From Catenovulum sediminis (lineage in GTDB: Bacteria; Pseudomonadota; Gammaproteobacteria; Enterobacterales; Alteromonadaceae): a stretch of 64,000 nucleotides of DNA. The stretch is from assembly GCF_040270295.1 (NCBI RefSeq), contig NZ_JBELOE010000064.1. One strand, given 5' to 3'. Shown here in pieces: positions 43,577 through 53,090 of the stretch. Both the position numbers and the translations under genes were made by a program. The first letter of the stretch is position 1; each line of letters opens with the position of its first letter. The notes under the pieces were generated by a model, which ran no database searches, was not told where the DNA came from, and worked only from the letters and a program-made list of their open reading frames with translations.

Positions 43577-44605
43577 TTATTCGGCGTCTTTGTAGCCATT
43601 TGGGTTTTGACTTTGCCAACGCCAGCTATCCTGACACATTCTATCTAATCCGAACTCGGCTGCCCAGTTTAAATCTTGCTTTGCAGCACTTGCGTCAGCA
43701 TAACATGCAGCGACATCACCTGGACGGCGGTCGACAATTTCATATGCCACTTCTTTGCCGGACGCTTTTTCGAATGCTTTAACCATATCTAATACAGAAT
43801 ACCCAGTACCTGTACCCAAGTTGTAGGTAAAGACACCTTTTTCGTCTTGTATTTTTTCTAATGCTCGTAAATGTCCCAACGCCAAATCGACAACATGTAT
43901 ATAATCCCGAACACCAGTACCGTCGTGGGTACTATAATCGCTGCCAAATACACTGAGCTTTTCACGGCGGCCTACAGCTACCTGGGTGATAAATGGCATC
44001 AGGTTATTCGGAATACCGTTTGGATCTTCGCCAATTAAACCCGAATCATGCGCGCCAATTGGATTGAAGTAGCGTAAAATAACGATTTTCCATTCAGGAT
44101 CAGATTCAGCAAGATCGCGCAAAATTTCTTCAATCATTAATTTAGAGTGCCCATAGGCATTAGTTGGAATACCTGTTGGCATAGATTCAACTAAAGGCAA
44201 TGCTTGTGGATCGCCATAAACTGTTGCTGATGAGCTAAAGACAATTGATTTAACATTATGTTTGGCCATAACTTGGCACAAGTTAATGGTGCCCGTAACA
44301 TTGTTATGGTAATAAGTGAGCGGTATTTGTGTACTTTCACCAACTGCTTTTAATCCGGCAAAATGAATGACTGCATCAATTTGGTGCTCTGTGAAGATTT
44401 TATCCAATGCGGCTTCATCTAAAATATCAGCTTGATAGAAAGTCAGGTCTTTACCTGTGATTTTTTTTACTCGATTGAGCGCTTCAGGGGAAGCATTTGC
44501 TAAGTTATCGACTACGATGACTTGGTCGTCTTGTTTTAGTAGCTCTAAAACGGTGTGGCTGCCGATGTAACCCGCGCCACCTGTAACTAAAATTGTTGAA
44601 CTCAT
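43577..44605 (-). CDS. galE: UDP-glucose 4-epimerase
   Basis: 342 aa. GGAGYIGSHT (8-17) binds NAD; FSSSATVYG and YGHSK hold the catalytic Ser and Tyr-x3-Lys. The C-terminal DRRPGDVAACYADASAAKQDLNW is characteristic of GalE. It interconverts UDP-glucose and UDP-galactose for surface sugars or galactose use. It is the first gene of the leftward pair. Confidence 0.95.
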   Translation of the reverse strand: MSSTILVTGGAGYIGSHTVLELLKQDDQVIVVDNLANASPEALNRVKKITGKDLTFYQADILDEAALDKIFTEHQIDAVIHFAGLKAVGESTQIPLTYYHNNVTGTINLCQVMAKHNVKSIVFSSSATVYGDPQALPLVESMPTGIPTNAYGHSKLMIEEILRDLAESDPEWKIVILRYFNPIGAHDSGLIGEDPNGIPNNLMPFITQVAVGRREKLSVFGSDYSTHDGTGVRDYIHVVDLALGHLRALEKIQDEKGVFTYNLGTGTGYSVLDMVKAFEKASGKEVAYEIVDRRPGDVAACYADASAAKQDLNWAAEFGLDRMCQDSWRWQSQNPNGYKDAE

Positions 44606-44900
44606 AATTCCGCCGTCAGGTTATAATTGTTGATCCATATATGTTTATTGAAGTTTCATCAATCTGCGACGCAGTTTACCTAACTTTGTAGCAGAAGGCG
44701 ACGTAATCTTAACCAATTATCGCCCTTAAGTAAAACGTTTAACCCGTCGCTTGACTGAAAACAACGCCAGACTTTCACAATTTTTATAACTGGAGTTTTA
44801 GGTGCAAGATTAGAATTTAAATTGCACTGAATTAGTGATTTAAAGGATTAAAATTATATTGATTGAATTTAACTTATTGATATTAAATTAAAAATAAAGT

Positions 44901-44916
44901 TGGCACGTTGATTGAA
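44901..44916 (+). promoter_or_regulatory. Candidate sigma-54 promoter of nrtA
   Basis: TGGCACG-N4-TTGAA: GG at 44902-44903 with the -12 dinucleotide GA at 44914-44915 after N10. One base differs from the GG-N10-GC rule. It fits nitrogen-controlled (NtrC-type) transcription; the start would be near 44926. Confidence 0.65.
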
Positions 44917-44936
44917 TGTAACTTAAGTGTCGAGTT

Positions 44937-45039
44937 AATGCGCTGTTGCATTTAAAGATTAAAACGAAAATTTGAATTGGCACAGAAGCCCACTCCGATA
45001 GTTTTTCGAAAGAGAGACTGTCGGAGTGGGTTTTTTTTT
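44937..45039 (+). promoter_or_regulatory. nrtA leader: candidate antiterminator hairpin and intrinsic terminator
   Basis: A small hairpin, AATGC-GCTGTT-GCATT (44937-44952), has a 6-base loop with G at loop position 4, as ANTAR targets have; position 1 is G, not A. Downstream, CCCACTCCGA (44989-44998) pairs with TCGGAGTGGG (45021-45030), extended inward to an 18-bp stem, followed by nine T. It ends 18 bp before the nrtA ATG. NasT binding would allow readthrough. Confidence 0.8.
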
Positions 45040-45057
45040 GGGAAATTGGAGAGATAT

Positions 45058-46446
45058 ATGAAATTTAACACTTCGCTTATTAAGGCAAGTTTCAAGACGT
45101 TGGCAGTTTCTGTGTCAGTCGCTGCAAGTATCATTGCATCACCTGTAAGTGCGCAGGATGTAGGATGGCCTGAAAAGGAAGAACTTAAATTTGGCTTTAT
45201 CAAATTAACAGATATGGCACCTTTAGCGGTCGCTTACGAAAAAGGATATTTTGAAGATGAAGGTTTATACGTCACATTAGAAGCGCAAGCAAACTGGAAG
45301 GTTTTATTAGACCGAGTAATCGATGGCCAGTTAGACGGCGCGCACATGTTAGCGGGCCAACCTTTGGGTGCGACCATTGGTTTTGGTACCAAAGCCGACA
45401 TCATTACCGCTTTTAGTATGGATTTGAACGGTAATGGTATTACCGTTTCAACCGAAGTGTGGAAAGAAATGAAAAAGAATATTCCGCATAAAGACGGCAA
45501 GCCAGTTCACCCAATAAAAGCTGATTATTTAAAGCCGGTAGTTGATAAGTACCGTGAACAAGGCAAGCCTTTTAACATGGGCATGGTATTCCCGGTATCT
45601 ACGCATAACTATGAATTACGTTATTGGCTGGCCGCGGGGGGCATCCACCCGGGTTATTATGCGCCGCACAAAGGCGACACTTCAGGTAAATTGCAAGCTG
45701 AAGCGCTGTTATCTGTTACACCTCCACCGCAAATGCCTTCTACATTAGAAGCTGGCACTATCTATGGTTACTGTGTAGGTGAGCCATGGAACCAACAAGC
45801 GGTATTTAAAGGTATTGGTGTGCCGGTTATTACCGATTACGAAATCTGGAAGAACAATCCGGAAAAAGTTTTTGGTGTCAGTAAAGGTTGGGCAGATAAA
45901 TACCCAAATACCCATATTCGCGTGGTTAAAGCTATGATCAGAGCCGCTATGTGGTTAGATGCTAACGATAATGCGAATCGCCCCGAAGCGGTCAAAATCT
46001 TATCTAAGAGCCAATATGTTGGTGCTGATTATGATGTTATCGCAGCCAGTATGACAGGAACGTTCGAGTATGAAAAAGGCGATAAACGTGAAGTGCCTGA
46101 TTTCAATGTATTCTTCCGTTATAACGCGACTTATCCGTTTTACTCTGATGCCATCTGGTACTTAACACAAATGCGTCGTTGGGGGCAGATTTCAGAAGCA
46201 AAACCGGATAGTTGGTATATGGATATCGCGAAAAAAGTATATCGTCCAGACATTTATGCGCAAGCTGCTAAAGCATTGATTAAAGAAGGTAAAGCGAAGG
46301 CTTCTGAATTTCCTAATTTTGCGACAGAGACTGGTTATAAACCACCGCAGAAAGAGTTCATTGACAACGTCGTTTATGACGGCACTAAACCAAACGCTTA
46401 TTTAGAGCAATTTAAAATCGGTTTAAAAGGTGATACTCAACTTTAA
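45058..46446 (+). CDS. nrtA: Nitrate ABC transporter substrate-binding protein
   Basis: 462 aa from ATG 45058 (GGAGAG upstream; the longer open frame starts inside the leader terminator). A Sec signal peptide (MKFNTSLIKASFKTLAVSVSVAASIIASPVSAQD) is followed by a CmpA/NrtA-type binding domain (LKFGFIKLTDMAPLAVAYEKGYFEDEGL, DGAHMLAGQPLG). It binds nitrate or nitrite in the periplasm for NrtB/NrtD. It is the first gene of the nrt operon. Confidence 0.93.
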   Translation: MKFNTSLIKASFKTLAVSVSVAASIIASPVSAQDVGWPEKEELKFGFIKLTDMAPLAVAYEKGYFEDEGLYVTLEAQANWKVLLDRVIDGQLDGAHMLAGQPLGATIGFGTKADIITAFSMDLNGNGITVSTEVWKEMKKNIPHKDGKPVHPIKADYLKPVVDKYREQGKPFNMGMVFPVSTHNYELRYWLAAGGIHPGYYAPHKGDTSGKLQAEALLSVTPPPQMPSTLEAGTIYGYCVGEPWNQQAVFKGIGVPVITDYEIWKNNPEKVFGVSKGWADKYPNTHIRVVKAMIRAAMWLDANDNANRPEAVKILSKSQYVGADYDVIAASMTGTFEYEKGDKREVPDFNVFFRYNATYPFYSDAIWYLTQMRRWGQISEAKPDSWYMDIAKKVYRPDIYAQAAKALIKEGKAKASEFPNFATETGYKPPQKEFIDNVVYDGTKPNAYLEQFKIGLKGDTQL

Positions 46447-46554
46447 TCTCAAATTGGTGACTGTTTGCCTACCAGCTGATATGGCAAACAGTTCAACTCA
46501 TTTCGGCGGCAGAGTTGTCGCCGTCAATTGGCAGCGATGTTAGGAGTTAGGAAT

Positions 46555-47550
46555 ATGTTAAAAGAAGCAACCATGGCGAAAGTCACCGCACTCGATTTTA
46601 AAAAGACGTTGAGTAGCGATTTTGCCAAACAAATATTAACGGCCGTGCTATTGCCTTTTATCGGGTTAATCGTTTTTTTATTACTTTGGGCCTCTACAGC
46701 AAAAAATATCGATACTTCATTAGGCGAGTTTCCAGGACCTGCGCAGGTTTATAGTCAGGCAGGCACGTTAATAACAGAACATTTTGCCGAACGCGAAAAA
46801 GCAGAAGCATTTTACGAGCGCCAGCGTGAGCGAAACGAAGCGCGTATGAAGGTTGACCCAACTTATCAACCTAAGATAAGAGACTATACGGGTAAAGCCA
46901 CTTTCTTTGATCAAATCTGGACCAGTTTATATACAGTGATGGTTGGGTTTATTATTGCGTCTGTGATCGCAGTACCCATTGGCATTGCTTGTGGGTTAAG
47001 CCAAAAGACCTATTCTGCAATCAATCCGCTTATTCAGATTTTTAAACCTGTTTCTCCGTTAGCCTGGTTACCATTGGTCACTATGGTTGTTAGTGCTGTG
47101 TATGTAACGGACGATCCGATGTTTTCAAAATCTTTCTTAACCTCTGCTTTAACTGTGACTTTATGCTGTTTATGGCCAACTTTAATCAATACGGCTGTTG
47201 GCGTATCTAATATCAGTCAAGATTTAGTTAACGTCAGTCGAGTCTTGCGCTTAAGCAAATTAGCGCACGTATTTAAAATTGTAATGCCTTCTTCCATTCC
47301 GATGATCTTTACCGGTTTACGTTTATCTTTAGGTATCGGCTGGATGGTTTTGATTGCGGCGGAAATGCTCGCACAAAACCCGGGTTTAGGTAAATTTGTA
47401 TGGGATGAATTCCAAAATGGTAGTTCTGATTCATTGGCGCGCATTATGGTGGCGGTGTTAGTGATTGGTGTGATTGGTTTTATGCTCGACCGCTTAATGT
47501 TGATGATTCAACGATTTGTTAGCTGGGATAAAAACGCCGTATTGCGATAA
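46555..47550 (+). CDS. nrtB: Nitrate ABC transporter permease
   Basis: 331 aa from ATG 46555 (AGGAGTTAGGA upstream); the frame opens nine codons earlier. It has an N-terminal transmembrane segment, a long periplasmic loop (about 45-115) and five further membrane segments. An EAA-type loop includes VLRLSKLAHVFKIVMPSSIPMIFTGLRLSLGIGWMVLIAAEML. It forms the channel of the NrtABD importer. Confidence 0.92.
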   Translation: MLKEATMAKVTALDFKKTLSSDFAKQILTAVLLPFIGLIVFLLLWASTAKNIDTSLGEFPGPAQVYSQAGTLITEHFAEREKAEAFYERQRERNEARMKVDPTYQPKIRDYTGKATFFDQIWTSLYTVMVGFIIASVIAVPIGIACGLSQKTYSAINPLIQIFKPVSPLAWLPLVTMVVSAVYVTDDPMFSKSFLTSALTVTLCCLWPTLINTAVGVSNISQDLVNVSRVLRLSKLAHVFKIVMPSSIPMIFTGLRLSLGIGWMVLIAAEMLAQNPGLGKFVWDEFQNGSSDSLARIMVAVLVIGVIGFMLDRLMLMIQRFVSWDKNAVLR

Positions 47551-47608
47551 ACACCCTATCCACGGATAACAAAAGATAATTAAGCACAGAATTTACGAGG
47601 AATTAAAA

Positions 47609-48460
47609 ATGAACGAATTAGACAAAAAGCACTTAGAACTAACCCGCGTTGGAATCGAATTCCCGACGCCTAAAGGGCCATTTTGCGCATTGAAAGATGT
47701 CGATCTTAAAATTGCCAAAGGCGAGTTTGTGTCACTTATTGGTCACTCAGGCTGCGGTAAATCAACCGTTTTAAATATAGTCGCAGGTTTATATCAGGCG
47801 ACTTCCGGGGGCGTGTTATTAGATAATAAAGAAGTCAATGAACCCGGGCCAGAGCGCGCGGTTGTCTTCCAAAACCATTCGTTGTTACCTTGGCTAACTG
47901 CCTACGAAAATGTTGAGTTGGCGGTTAAACAAGTATTTGCTAAAAAAATGAACAAACAAGAAATGAAAGAGTGGGTTAATCATAATCTTGAATTAGTGCA
48001 TATGACACACGCCGCGCACAAAAGACCCGATGAAATTTCAGGTGGTATGAAACAGCGTGTCGGTATTGCGCGCGCACTGGCGATGCAGCCCAAAGTTTTG
48101 TTAATGGATGAGCCTTTTGGTGCACTAGATGCATTAACGCGTGCGCATTTGCAAGATTCGTTAATGGAGATCCATGCTGAACTTGGCAATACGGTTATCA
48201 TGATTACCCATGATGTGGATGAAGCGGTATTGTTGTCCGATCGTATTGTGATGATGACAAATGGCCCATCCGCGACGGTCGGTGAAATTTTAGATGTTAC
48301 ACTACCTCGCCCGCGTGAACGATTGGCTTTAGCGGACAATCCTGAATATAACCATTATCGACATGAAGTTTTGACTTTCTTATACGAAAAACAACGAAAA
48401 GTTGAAAATGTCAGTACAAAAAAAGCGAGCGGATCGAAGAAGGGTAAAGAAGTGGCATAG
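47609..48460 (+). CDS. nrtD: Nitrate ABC transporter ATP-binding protein
   Basis: 283 aa. Walker A GHSGCGKST, the Q-loop region VVFQNHSLLPW, signature SGGMKQR, Walker B VLLMDEPFGALD and an H-loop TH are all present. It energises nitrate uptake. GAGGAATT lies before the ATG. The C-terminal tail is lysine-rich. A single NrtD-like ATPase is present; no NrtC fusion is seen. Confidence 0.93.
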   Translation: MNELDKKHLELTRVGIEFPTPKGPFCALKDVDLKIAKGEFVSLIGHSGCGKSTVLNIVAGLYQATSGGVLLDNKEVNEPGPERAVVFQNHSLLPWLTAYENVELAVKQVFAKKMNKQEMKEWVNHNLELVHMTHAAHKRPDEISGGMKQRVGIARALAMQPKVLLMDEPFGALDALTRAHLQDSLMEIHAELGNTVIMITHDVDEAVLLSDRIVMMTNGPSATVGEILDVTLPRPRERLALADNPEYNHYRHEVLTFLYEKQRKVENVSTKKASGSKKGKEVA

Positions 48461-48497
48461 TTCCTGCTTAGACCAATTAGGTATCACTGTTGATATA

Positions 48498-48521
48498 GAA
48501 AAGCCGGCTGAACGGCTTTTC
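48498..48521 (+). terminator. Hairpin between nrtD and nasB
   Basis: GAAAAGCCG/CGGCTTTTC is a perfect 9-bp stem with a 6-base loop. The following sequence is weakly T-rich only. It may reduce transcription into nasB rather than stop it. Confidence 0.55.
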
Positions 48522-48552
48522 GCGTTTCCAGGCACAGTTGCAGGAGGATATT

Positions 48553-49992
48553 TTGACGACTAAACAACGTGTAATCGTAGTGGGTAACGGTATGGTCGGG
48601 CATCATTTTGTCGATCAATTGGTTGCCCAATCGAATCAGCAATTTGAAATTACAGTTTTAGCAGAAGAGCCCAGGCTTGCTTATGACAGAGTTCATTTGT
48701 CAGAATATTTTTCCGGTAAGTCAGCCGAAGATTTATCTTTAACTTCAGAAACTTATTATCAATCTTTAGGGATTGATCACTTCGTTAATCAAAGGGTCAG
48801 CGAAATTGATCGCAGCCGTAAAACGGTGTTGACAAATCAAGGCAAAACGCTTGAGTACGACAAACTGGTTTTGGCAACAGGCTCATTTCCGTTTGTACCG
48901 CCTATTCCGGGTAAAGACAGAGAAAACTGTTTTGTCTATCGCACGATAGAAGATTTAGATTTAATCAAAGCTGCTGCTGAAAAATGTAAAGTGGGTTTGG
49001 TTGTTGGTGGTGGATTGCTCGGTTTAGAAGCAGCCAATGCACTAAAACAGTTAGGTCTGAAGACGCATGTTGTAGAATTTGCACCTCAATTGATGCCAAC
49101 ACAGATTGATGTAGGCGGTGGTCGCCAGCTTAAAGCTAAAATTGAAGCTTTGGGCGTCAGTGTGCACACTGAAAAAGCGACAAAAATTATTACCGATGGT
49201 GAGTCTTGTGTACACAAACTCGAGTTTGCAGATGGCAGTGAGATTGAAACCGATTTGGTTTTGTTTTCCGCCGGTATTCGACCGCAAGATGCATTAGCCC
49301 GACAGTGTGCATTAGAAATTGGTGAGCGTGGTGGTATTGTTATTAATGATAACTGCCAAACATCGGATAAAGATATTTATGCAATTGGAGAATGTGCGCT
49401 TTGGCAAAATCGTATTTTCGGTTTAGTTTCACCGGGCTATACGATGGCTCGTGCAGCCGTATCACATTTAACACAAGGTGAAGTGATCTTCTCTGGTGCA
49501 GACATGAGCACTAAATTAAAACTGATGGGGGTTGCCGTAGGCTCTATCGGTGATGCGCATGCCAGAACGCCAGATGCGCTGACATTTTGTTACGAAAACC
49601 CAGAAGAGGGTGTTTATAAAAAAGTAGTAACAGATGCTCAGCAGAAACACTTAATTGGGGCGGTGTTGATTGGTGATACCAGTGAATACGATCATTTATT
49701 ACAGCTTCATTTACAAAAAGATGAATTAACTGACGCGCCAGAATCCCTGATTGTGCCAACCTTGCAAGGTGAGCCTGTTAATCCGGCGGATACAATGGCA
49801 GATTCAAGTTTTGTGTGTTTATGTAATCTGGTGACTAAAGGCACGATTGTCGATGCGATAAGTGCAGGGTGTGATACGGTTGACGCAATTAAAGCAAAAA
49901 CCAAAGCCAGTAGCAGTTGTGGTACTTGTGTGGGTATGGTGCAAAATGTGATCGACTCTGAAATGGCAAAATTAGCAGTGGAAGTGTCTTAG
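48553..49992 (+). CDS. nasB: Nitrate reductase electron-transfer subunit (FAD/NAD, BFD)
   Basis: 479 aa from a TTG start at 48553, chosen because AGGAGG lies 5 bases upstream. The FAD/NAD(P)-binding halves (VIVVGNGMVGHHF; GLVVGGGLLGLEAANALK) resemble the N-terminal half of NirB in this window. A BFD-type [2Fe-2S] domain (CLCNLVTKGTIVDAI...SSCGTCVG) ends it. It passes electrons from NAD(P)H to NasA. It is last in the nrtABD-nasB unit; a terminator follows. Confidence 0.88.
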   Translation: MTTKQRVIVVGNGMVGHHFVDQLVAQSNQQFEITVLAEEPRLAYDRVHLSEYFSGKSAEDLSLTSETYYQSLGIDHFVNQRVSEIDRSRKTVLTNQGKTLEYDKLVLATGSFPFVPPIPGKDRENCFVYRTIEDLDLIKAAAEKCKVGLVVGGGLLGLEAANALKQLGLKTHVVEFAPQLMPTQIDVGGGRQLKAKIEALGVSVHTEKATKIITDGESCVHKLEFADGSEIETDLVLFSAGIRPQDALARQCALEIGERGGIVINDNCQTSDKDIYAIGECALWQNRIFGLVSPGYTMARAAVSHLTQGEVIFSGADMSTKLKLMGVAVGSIGDAHARTPDALTFCYENPEEGVYKKVVTDAQQKHLIGAVLIGDTSEYDHLLQLHLQKDELTDAPESLIVPTLQGEPVNPADTMADSSFVCLCNLVTKGTIVDAISAGCDTVDAIKAKTKASSSCGTCVGMVQNVIDSEMAKLAVEVS

Positions 49993-50031
49993 TATTACAG
50001 AATTAAAATGATTCTCTAATATAAATTTTAT

Positions 50032-50055
50032 AAACGCAGCCATTTGGCTGCGTTT
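50032..50055 (+). terminator. Terminator after nasB
   Basis: AAACGCAGCC/GGCTGCGTTT with an ATTT loop forms a 10-bp stem, followed by a T-rich run (TTTTCTTTTTT). It separates nasB from nasA. Confidence 0.85.
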
Positions 50056-50198
50056 TCTTTTTTAGTTTCAACTCTCAAGTTATTTCTGTGTTAGATTTTG
50101 GTGCATCGCTAACCGTATAAACGCGTTATAAATACCACTTTCTGCATTTTTCTTGTGCGACTCGATTTAAAGTCCTTTATAATCAATGGTTTGTGTTT

Positions 50199-50215
50199 TT
50201 GGCATGTCGTTTGCA
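50199..50215 (+). promoter_or_regulatory. Sigma-54 promoter of nasA
   Basis: TTGGCATGTCGTTTGCA has the exact GG-N10-GC arrangement (50201-50202 and 50213-50214). Transcription would start near 50226, in the 277-bp gap after the nasB terminator. Confidence 0.8.
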
Positions 50216-50325
50216 TTTTTACTGTAGTCCGAAGGCGGACAAAAGAAGACAGAAGAGTCGAAACTTGAGTGTTTATGTTGATGATTCCAATGGCGGAAGC
50301 TCAACCGAATTTAGGTAAGAATTTG

Positions 50326-52989
50326 ATGAACAAACCAGCAGTAAGATTAAAACAAACCACTTGTCCGTATTGTGGTGTTGGATGTGGCATTGACGTTAAC
50401 GTTGATGGCCAGACGCTAACTCAAGTAAATGGCTCTTCTGATCATCCCGCCAATTTTGGGCGTTTGTGTGTTAAAGGCTCATCCGTGTTAGAAACGAATG
50501 ATGTGTCCGGGCGATTACTGCAGCCTATGATAGGGGATTCAGTTGTTTCTTGGGATGAAGCTATTAACCATGTTGCGAGCGGTTTTCAGGACGTTATTGA
50601 AAAACACGGACCGCAAGCAGTTGCTTTGTATGTATCTGGTCAGTTATTGACAGAAGATTATTATGTCGCAAATAAATTAATGAAAGGATACATTGGCTCG
50701 GCAAACATAGATACCAATTCTCGTTTATGCATGTCATCTGCTGTTGCAGGTTACAAACGTGCTTTTGGTTCGGATACAGTGCCTTGCAACTATCAAGATT
50801 TAGAAGATACCGATTTATTGGTATTGGTCGGCTCTAATGCTGCTTGGACACATCCGGTGTTGTTCCAGCGTATGGAAAGAGCGAAACAAATTAACCCGGA
50901 TATGAAAGTTGTGGTGATTGATCCGCGCCAAAGTGCAACCTCTGAATTGGCTGATCTACATATCGCGATAAAACCGGGAACCGATGTTGCTCTACTTAAT
51001 GGTGTGGTTAATTATCTTGCCGAACAAGGGTTATTAGATAAAAACTATATTGAACAACATACTGAAGGGTTTTCTGCAACATTGGAATCGTGTCAGGCTT
51101 GGACAGCAGAAAGAGTCGCTCAGTATTGTGATATTCCATTAGAGCAGGTTTCTACCTATTACCAATGGTTTGCTAATAGCCCGACGGCGATTACTTTTTA
51201 TTGTATGGGGGTAAATCAAAGCTCACAGGGTACCGACAAATGCAATGCGATTATTAATTGTCATTTGGCTTCAGGGAAAGTTGGTAAAGTTGGCAGCGGA
51301 CCTTTTTCTATCACAGGTCAACCTAATGCGATGGGCGGACGAGAAGTAGGCGGTTTAGCCAATATGCTTGCAGCACATATGGATATCGAAAACCCGAAAC
51401 ATCGTGGAAATGTGCAAACTTTCTGGCGTTCACCTCGAATAGCGGATAAAGCTGGTGCAAAAGCCGTAGATATGTTTGAAAAAGTGCGCAATGGTGAAAT
51501 TAAAGCGATATGGGTAATGGCGACTAACCCAGCGGTAAGCTTACCTAATGGTAATGCGATTGCTGAAGCTTTAGCAGCATGTCCTTTAGTCGTCGTTTCT
51601 GATTGTAATTTAAATACCGATACCACTGAGTGGGCAAATGTTAGGTTGCCGGCAACAGGCTGGTCTGAGAAGGATGGAACGGTAACCAACTCAGAGCGAC
51701 GAATTTCACGCCAAAGAGGCATTATGCCACCATCGGGTGAAGCAAAACACGACTGGCAAATTATTTGCGAAGTTGCGCAAGCAATGGGTTTTGCGTCTGG
51801 CTTTCGGTTTACCTCTCCAGCTGAAATTTTTGATGAGCACGCGCGTTTATCCGGCTATGAAAATTATGGTTCTCGTGATTTTGATATCAGCGGCTTAGCA
51901 GGTATGAGTGAAGGTGAATATGATAGACTGCGCCCTGTTCAGTGGCCTGTCAATGCGCAGTATCCGCAAGGTTGTAGTCGAATGTTTGAAGATGGGCGCT
52001 TTTTCACGAAAAGTGGTAAAGCTCAATTTGTTGGCGTTACTGCAAAAGCACCCGTGCAAATCACCTCTGAAGAATATCCGTTAGTCCTTAATAGTGGTCG
52101 TGTGCGTGACCAGTGGCATACGATGACTCGAACCGGTAAGGCGGCAAAATTAACCGCTCACATTGCCGAGCCTTTTGTCGCAGTGCATCCAAATGATGCA
52201 GAACGTTTCTCGTTAACCGATGGACAAGTCGCCAAAGTGACTTCTGCCTTTGGTCAAGTTTTATTAAAAGTTAAGTTAGATTCTGGTCAGCGTAAAGGTG
52301 AACTGTTTGCACCTATGCATTGGAATAAACAGTTTGCTTCGCAGGCTAATATTAATAAATTATATGCACCAGTTGTGGACCCGATTTCTGGTCAACCGGA
52401 ACTCAAGCATGCAGCTGTCACTATAGAGCCTTATGCAGCCGATTTTTATGGTATTGCATTTAGTCGCAGTATGATTATGTCAGACAGTGAATACTGGACA
52501 AAAGCGCCAAATCAAGCCGGTTTTCAAATGTCATTTGCTGGGCAAGGTGAAATTTCTGATTGGTTAGATTGGTGTCAGCAACATAGTGTGAGTCAAGGTG
52601 AGTGGATTCGGGTTGAAAACAGCTCTGAAAAATCATTTCGCGTAATGTGTTACAAAGCGCAGCAGTTAGAGTTCGTTTGTTATATTCAAGCTACACCATT
52701 TGCCGAGGATACCAGTTGGTTAAGTGAAATGTTTATGCTGCAACAGTTTGATCGGGAAGAAATTAAAGCTTTAGTGGCAGGCACTCCGACACCGGAAGTT
52801 GCCAAGGGTCGCCAAATATGCAGTTGTTTCCAAGTAGGTGAAAAGCAAATTATTGAAGCAATTGTTGATTATGGTGACGATACAGTTGAAAAGTTAGGCG
52901 AGCGCCTTAAATGTGGGACAAATTGTGGTTCGTGCAAAACCGATCTAAGTGGTTTGATTCGTGCTAATTGCCCGGCTGTGGCGGTTTAA
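50326..52989 (+). CDS. nasA: Assimilatory nitrate reductase, catalytic subunit
   Basis: About 887 aa from ATG 50326; the open frame begins at a GTG at 50269 and the true start is uncertain. The [4Fe-4S] motif TTCPYCGVGCGIDV...GRLCVKG is near the N-terminus. Molybdopterin domains follow (RLCMSSAV..., GMGVNQSSQGTDKCNAIINCHLASGKVG). The C-terminus has a BFD-like [2Fe-2S] domain (CSCFQVGEKQIIEAI...CGTNCGSCK), as in Klebsiella-type NasA. It reduces nitrate to nitrite in the cytoplasm with electrons from NasB. Confidence 0.93.
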   Translation: MNKPAVRLKQTTCPYCGVGCGIDVNVDGQTLTQVNGSSDHPANFGRLCVKGSSVLETNDVSGRLLQPMIGDSVVSWDEAINHVASGFQDVIEKHGPQAVALYVSGQLLTEDYYVANKLMKGYIGSANIDTNSRLCMSSAVAGYKRAFGSDTVPCNYQDLEDTDLLVLVGSNAAWTHPVLFQRMERAKQINPDMKVVVIDPRQSATSELADLHIAIKPGTDVALLNGVVNYLAEQGLLDKNYIEQHTEGFSATLESCQAWTAERVAQYCDIPLEQVSTYYQWFANSPTAITFYCMGVNQSSQGTDKCNAIINCHLASGKVGKVGSGPFSITGQPNAMGGREVGGLANMLAAHMDIENPKHRGNVQTFWRSPRIADKAGAKAVDMFEKVRNGEIKAIWVMATNPAVSLPNGNAIAEALAACPLVVVSDCNLNTDTTEWANVRLPATGWSEKDGTVTNSERRISRQRGIMPPSGEAKHDWQIICEVAQAMGFASGFRFTSPAEIFDEHARLSGYENYGSRDFDISGLAGMSEGEYDRLRPVQWPVNAQYPQGCSRMFEDGRFFTKSGKAQFVGVTAKAPVQITSEEYPLVLNSGRVRDQWHTMTRTGKAAKLTAHIAEPFVAVHPNDAERFSLTDGQVAKVTSAFGQVLLKVKLDSGQRKGELFAPMHWNKQFASQANINKLYAPVVDPISGQPELKHAAVTIEPYAADFYGIAFSRSMIMSDSEYWTKAPNQAGFQMSFAGQGEISDWLDWCQQHSVSQGEWIRVENSSEKSFRVMCYKAQQLEFVCYIQATPFAEDTSWLSEMFMLQQFDREEIKALVAGTPTPEVAKGRQICSCFQVGEKQIIEAIVDYGDDTVEKLGERLKCGTNCGSCKTDLSGLIRANCPAVAV

Positions 52990-53022
52990 TCAGCAGGCAA
53001 AGCCACTGGAATTTGATACACT

Positions 53023-53048
53023 AAAAAGCAGGCTGAGCCTGCTTTTTT
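53023..53048 (+). terminator. Terminator after nasA
   Basis: AAAAGCAGGC/GCCTGCTTTT with a TGA loop is followed by seven T. It is a clear intrinsic terminator. Confidence 0.88.
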
Positions 53049-53090
53049 TGGTTTATACCCCGTCAAAAGGGTATTTAAGGTAATACAACA

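Noticed and set aside
44977..45057. Longer start of nrtA
   Set aside because: The extension would be translated from the terminator hairpin; ATG 45058 has an RBS and begins a clean signal peptide.
45058..46446. nrtA as the nitrate sensor NasS
   Set aside because: It has a Sec signal peptide and is cotranscribed with permease and ATPase, so transport is the better call.
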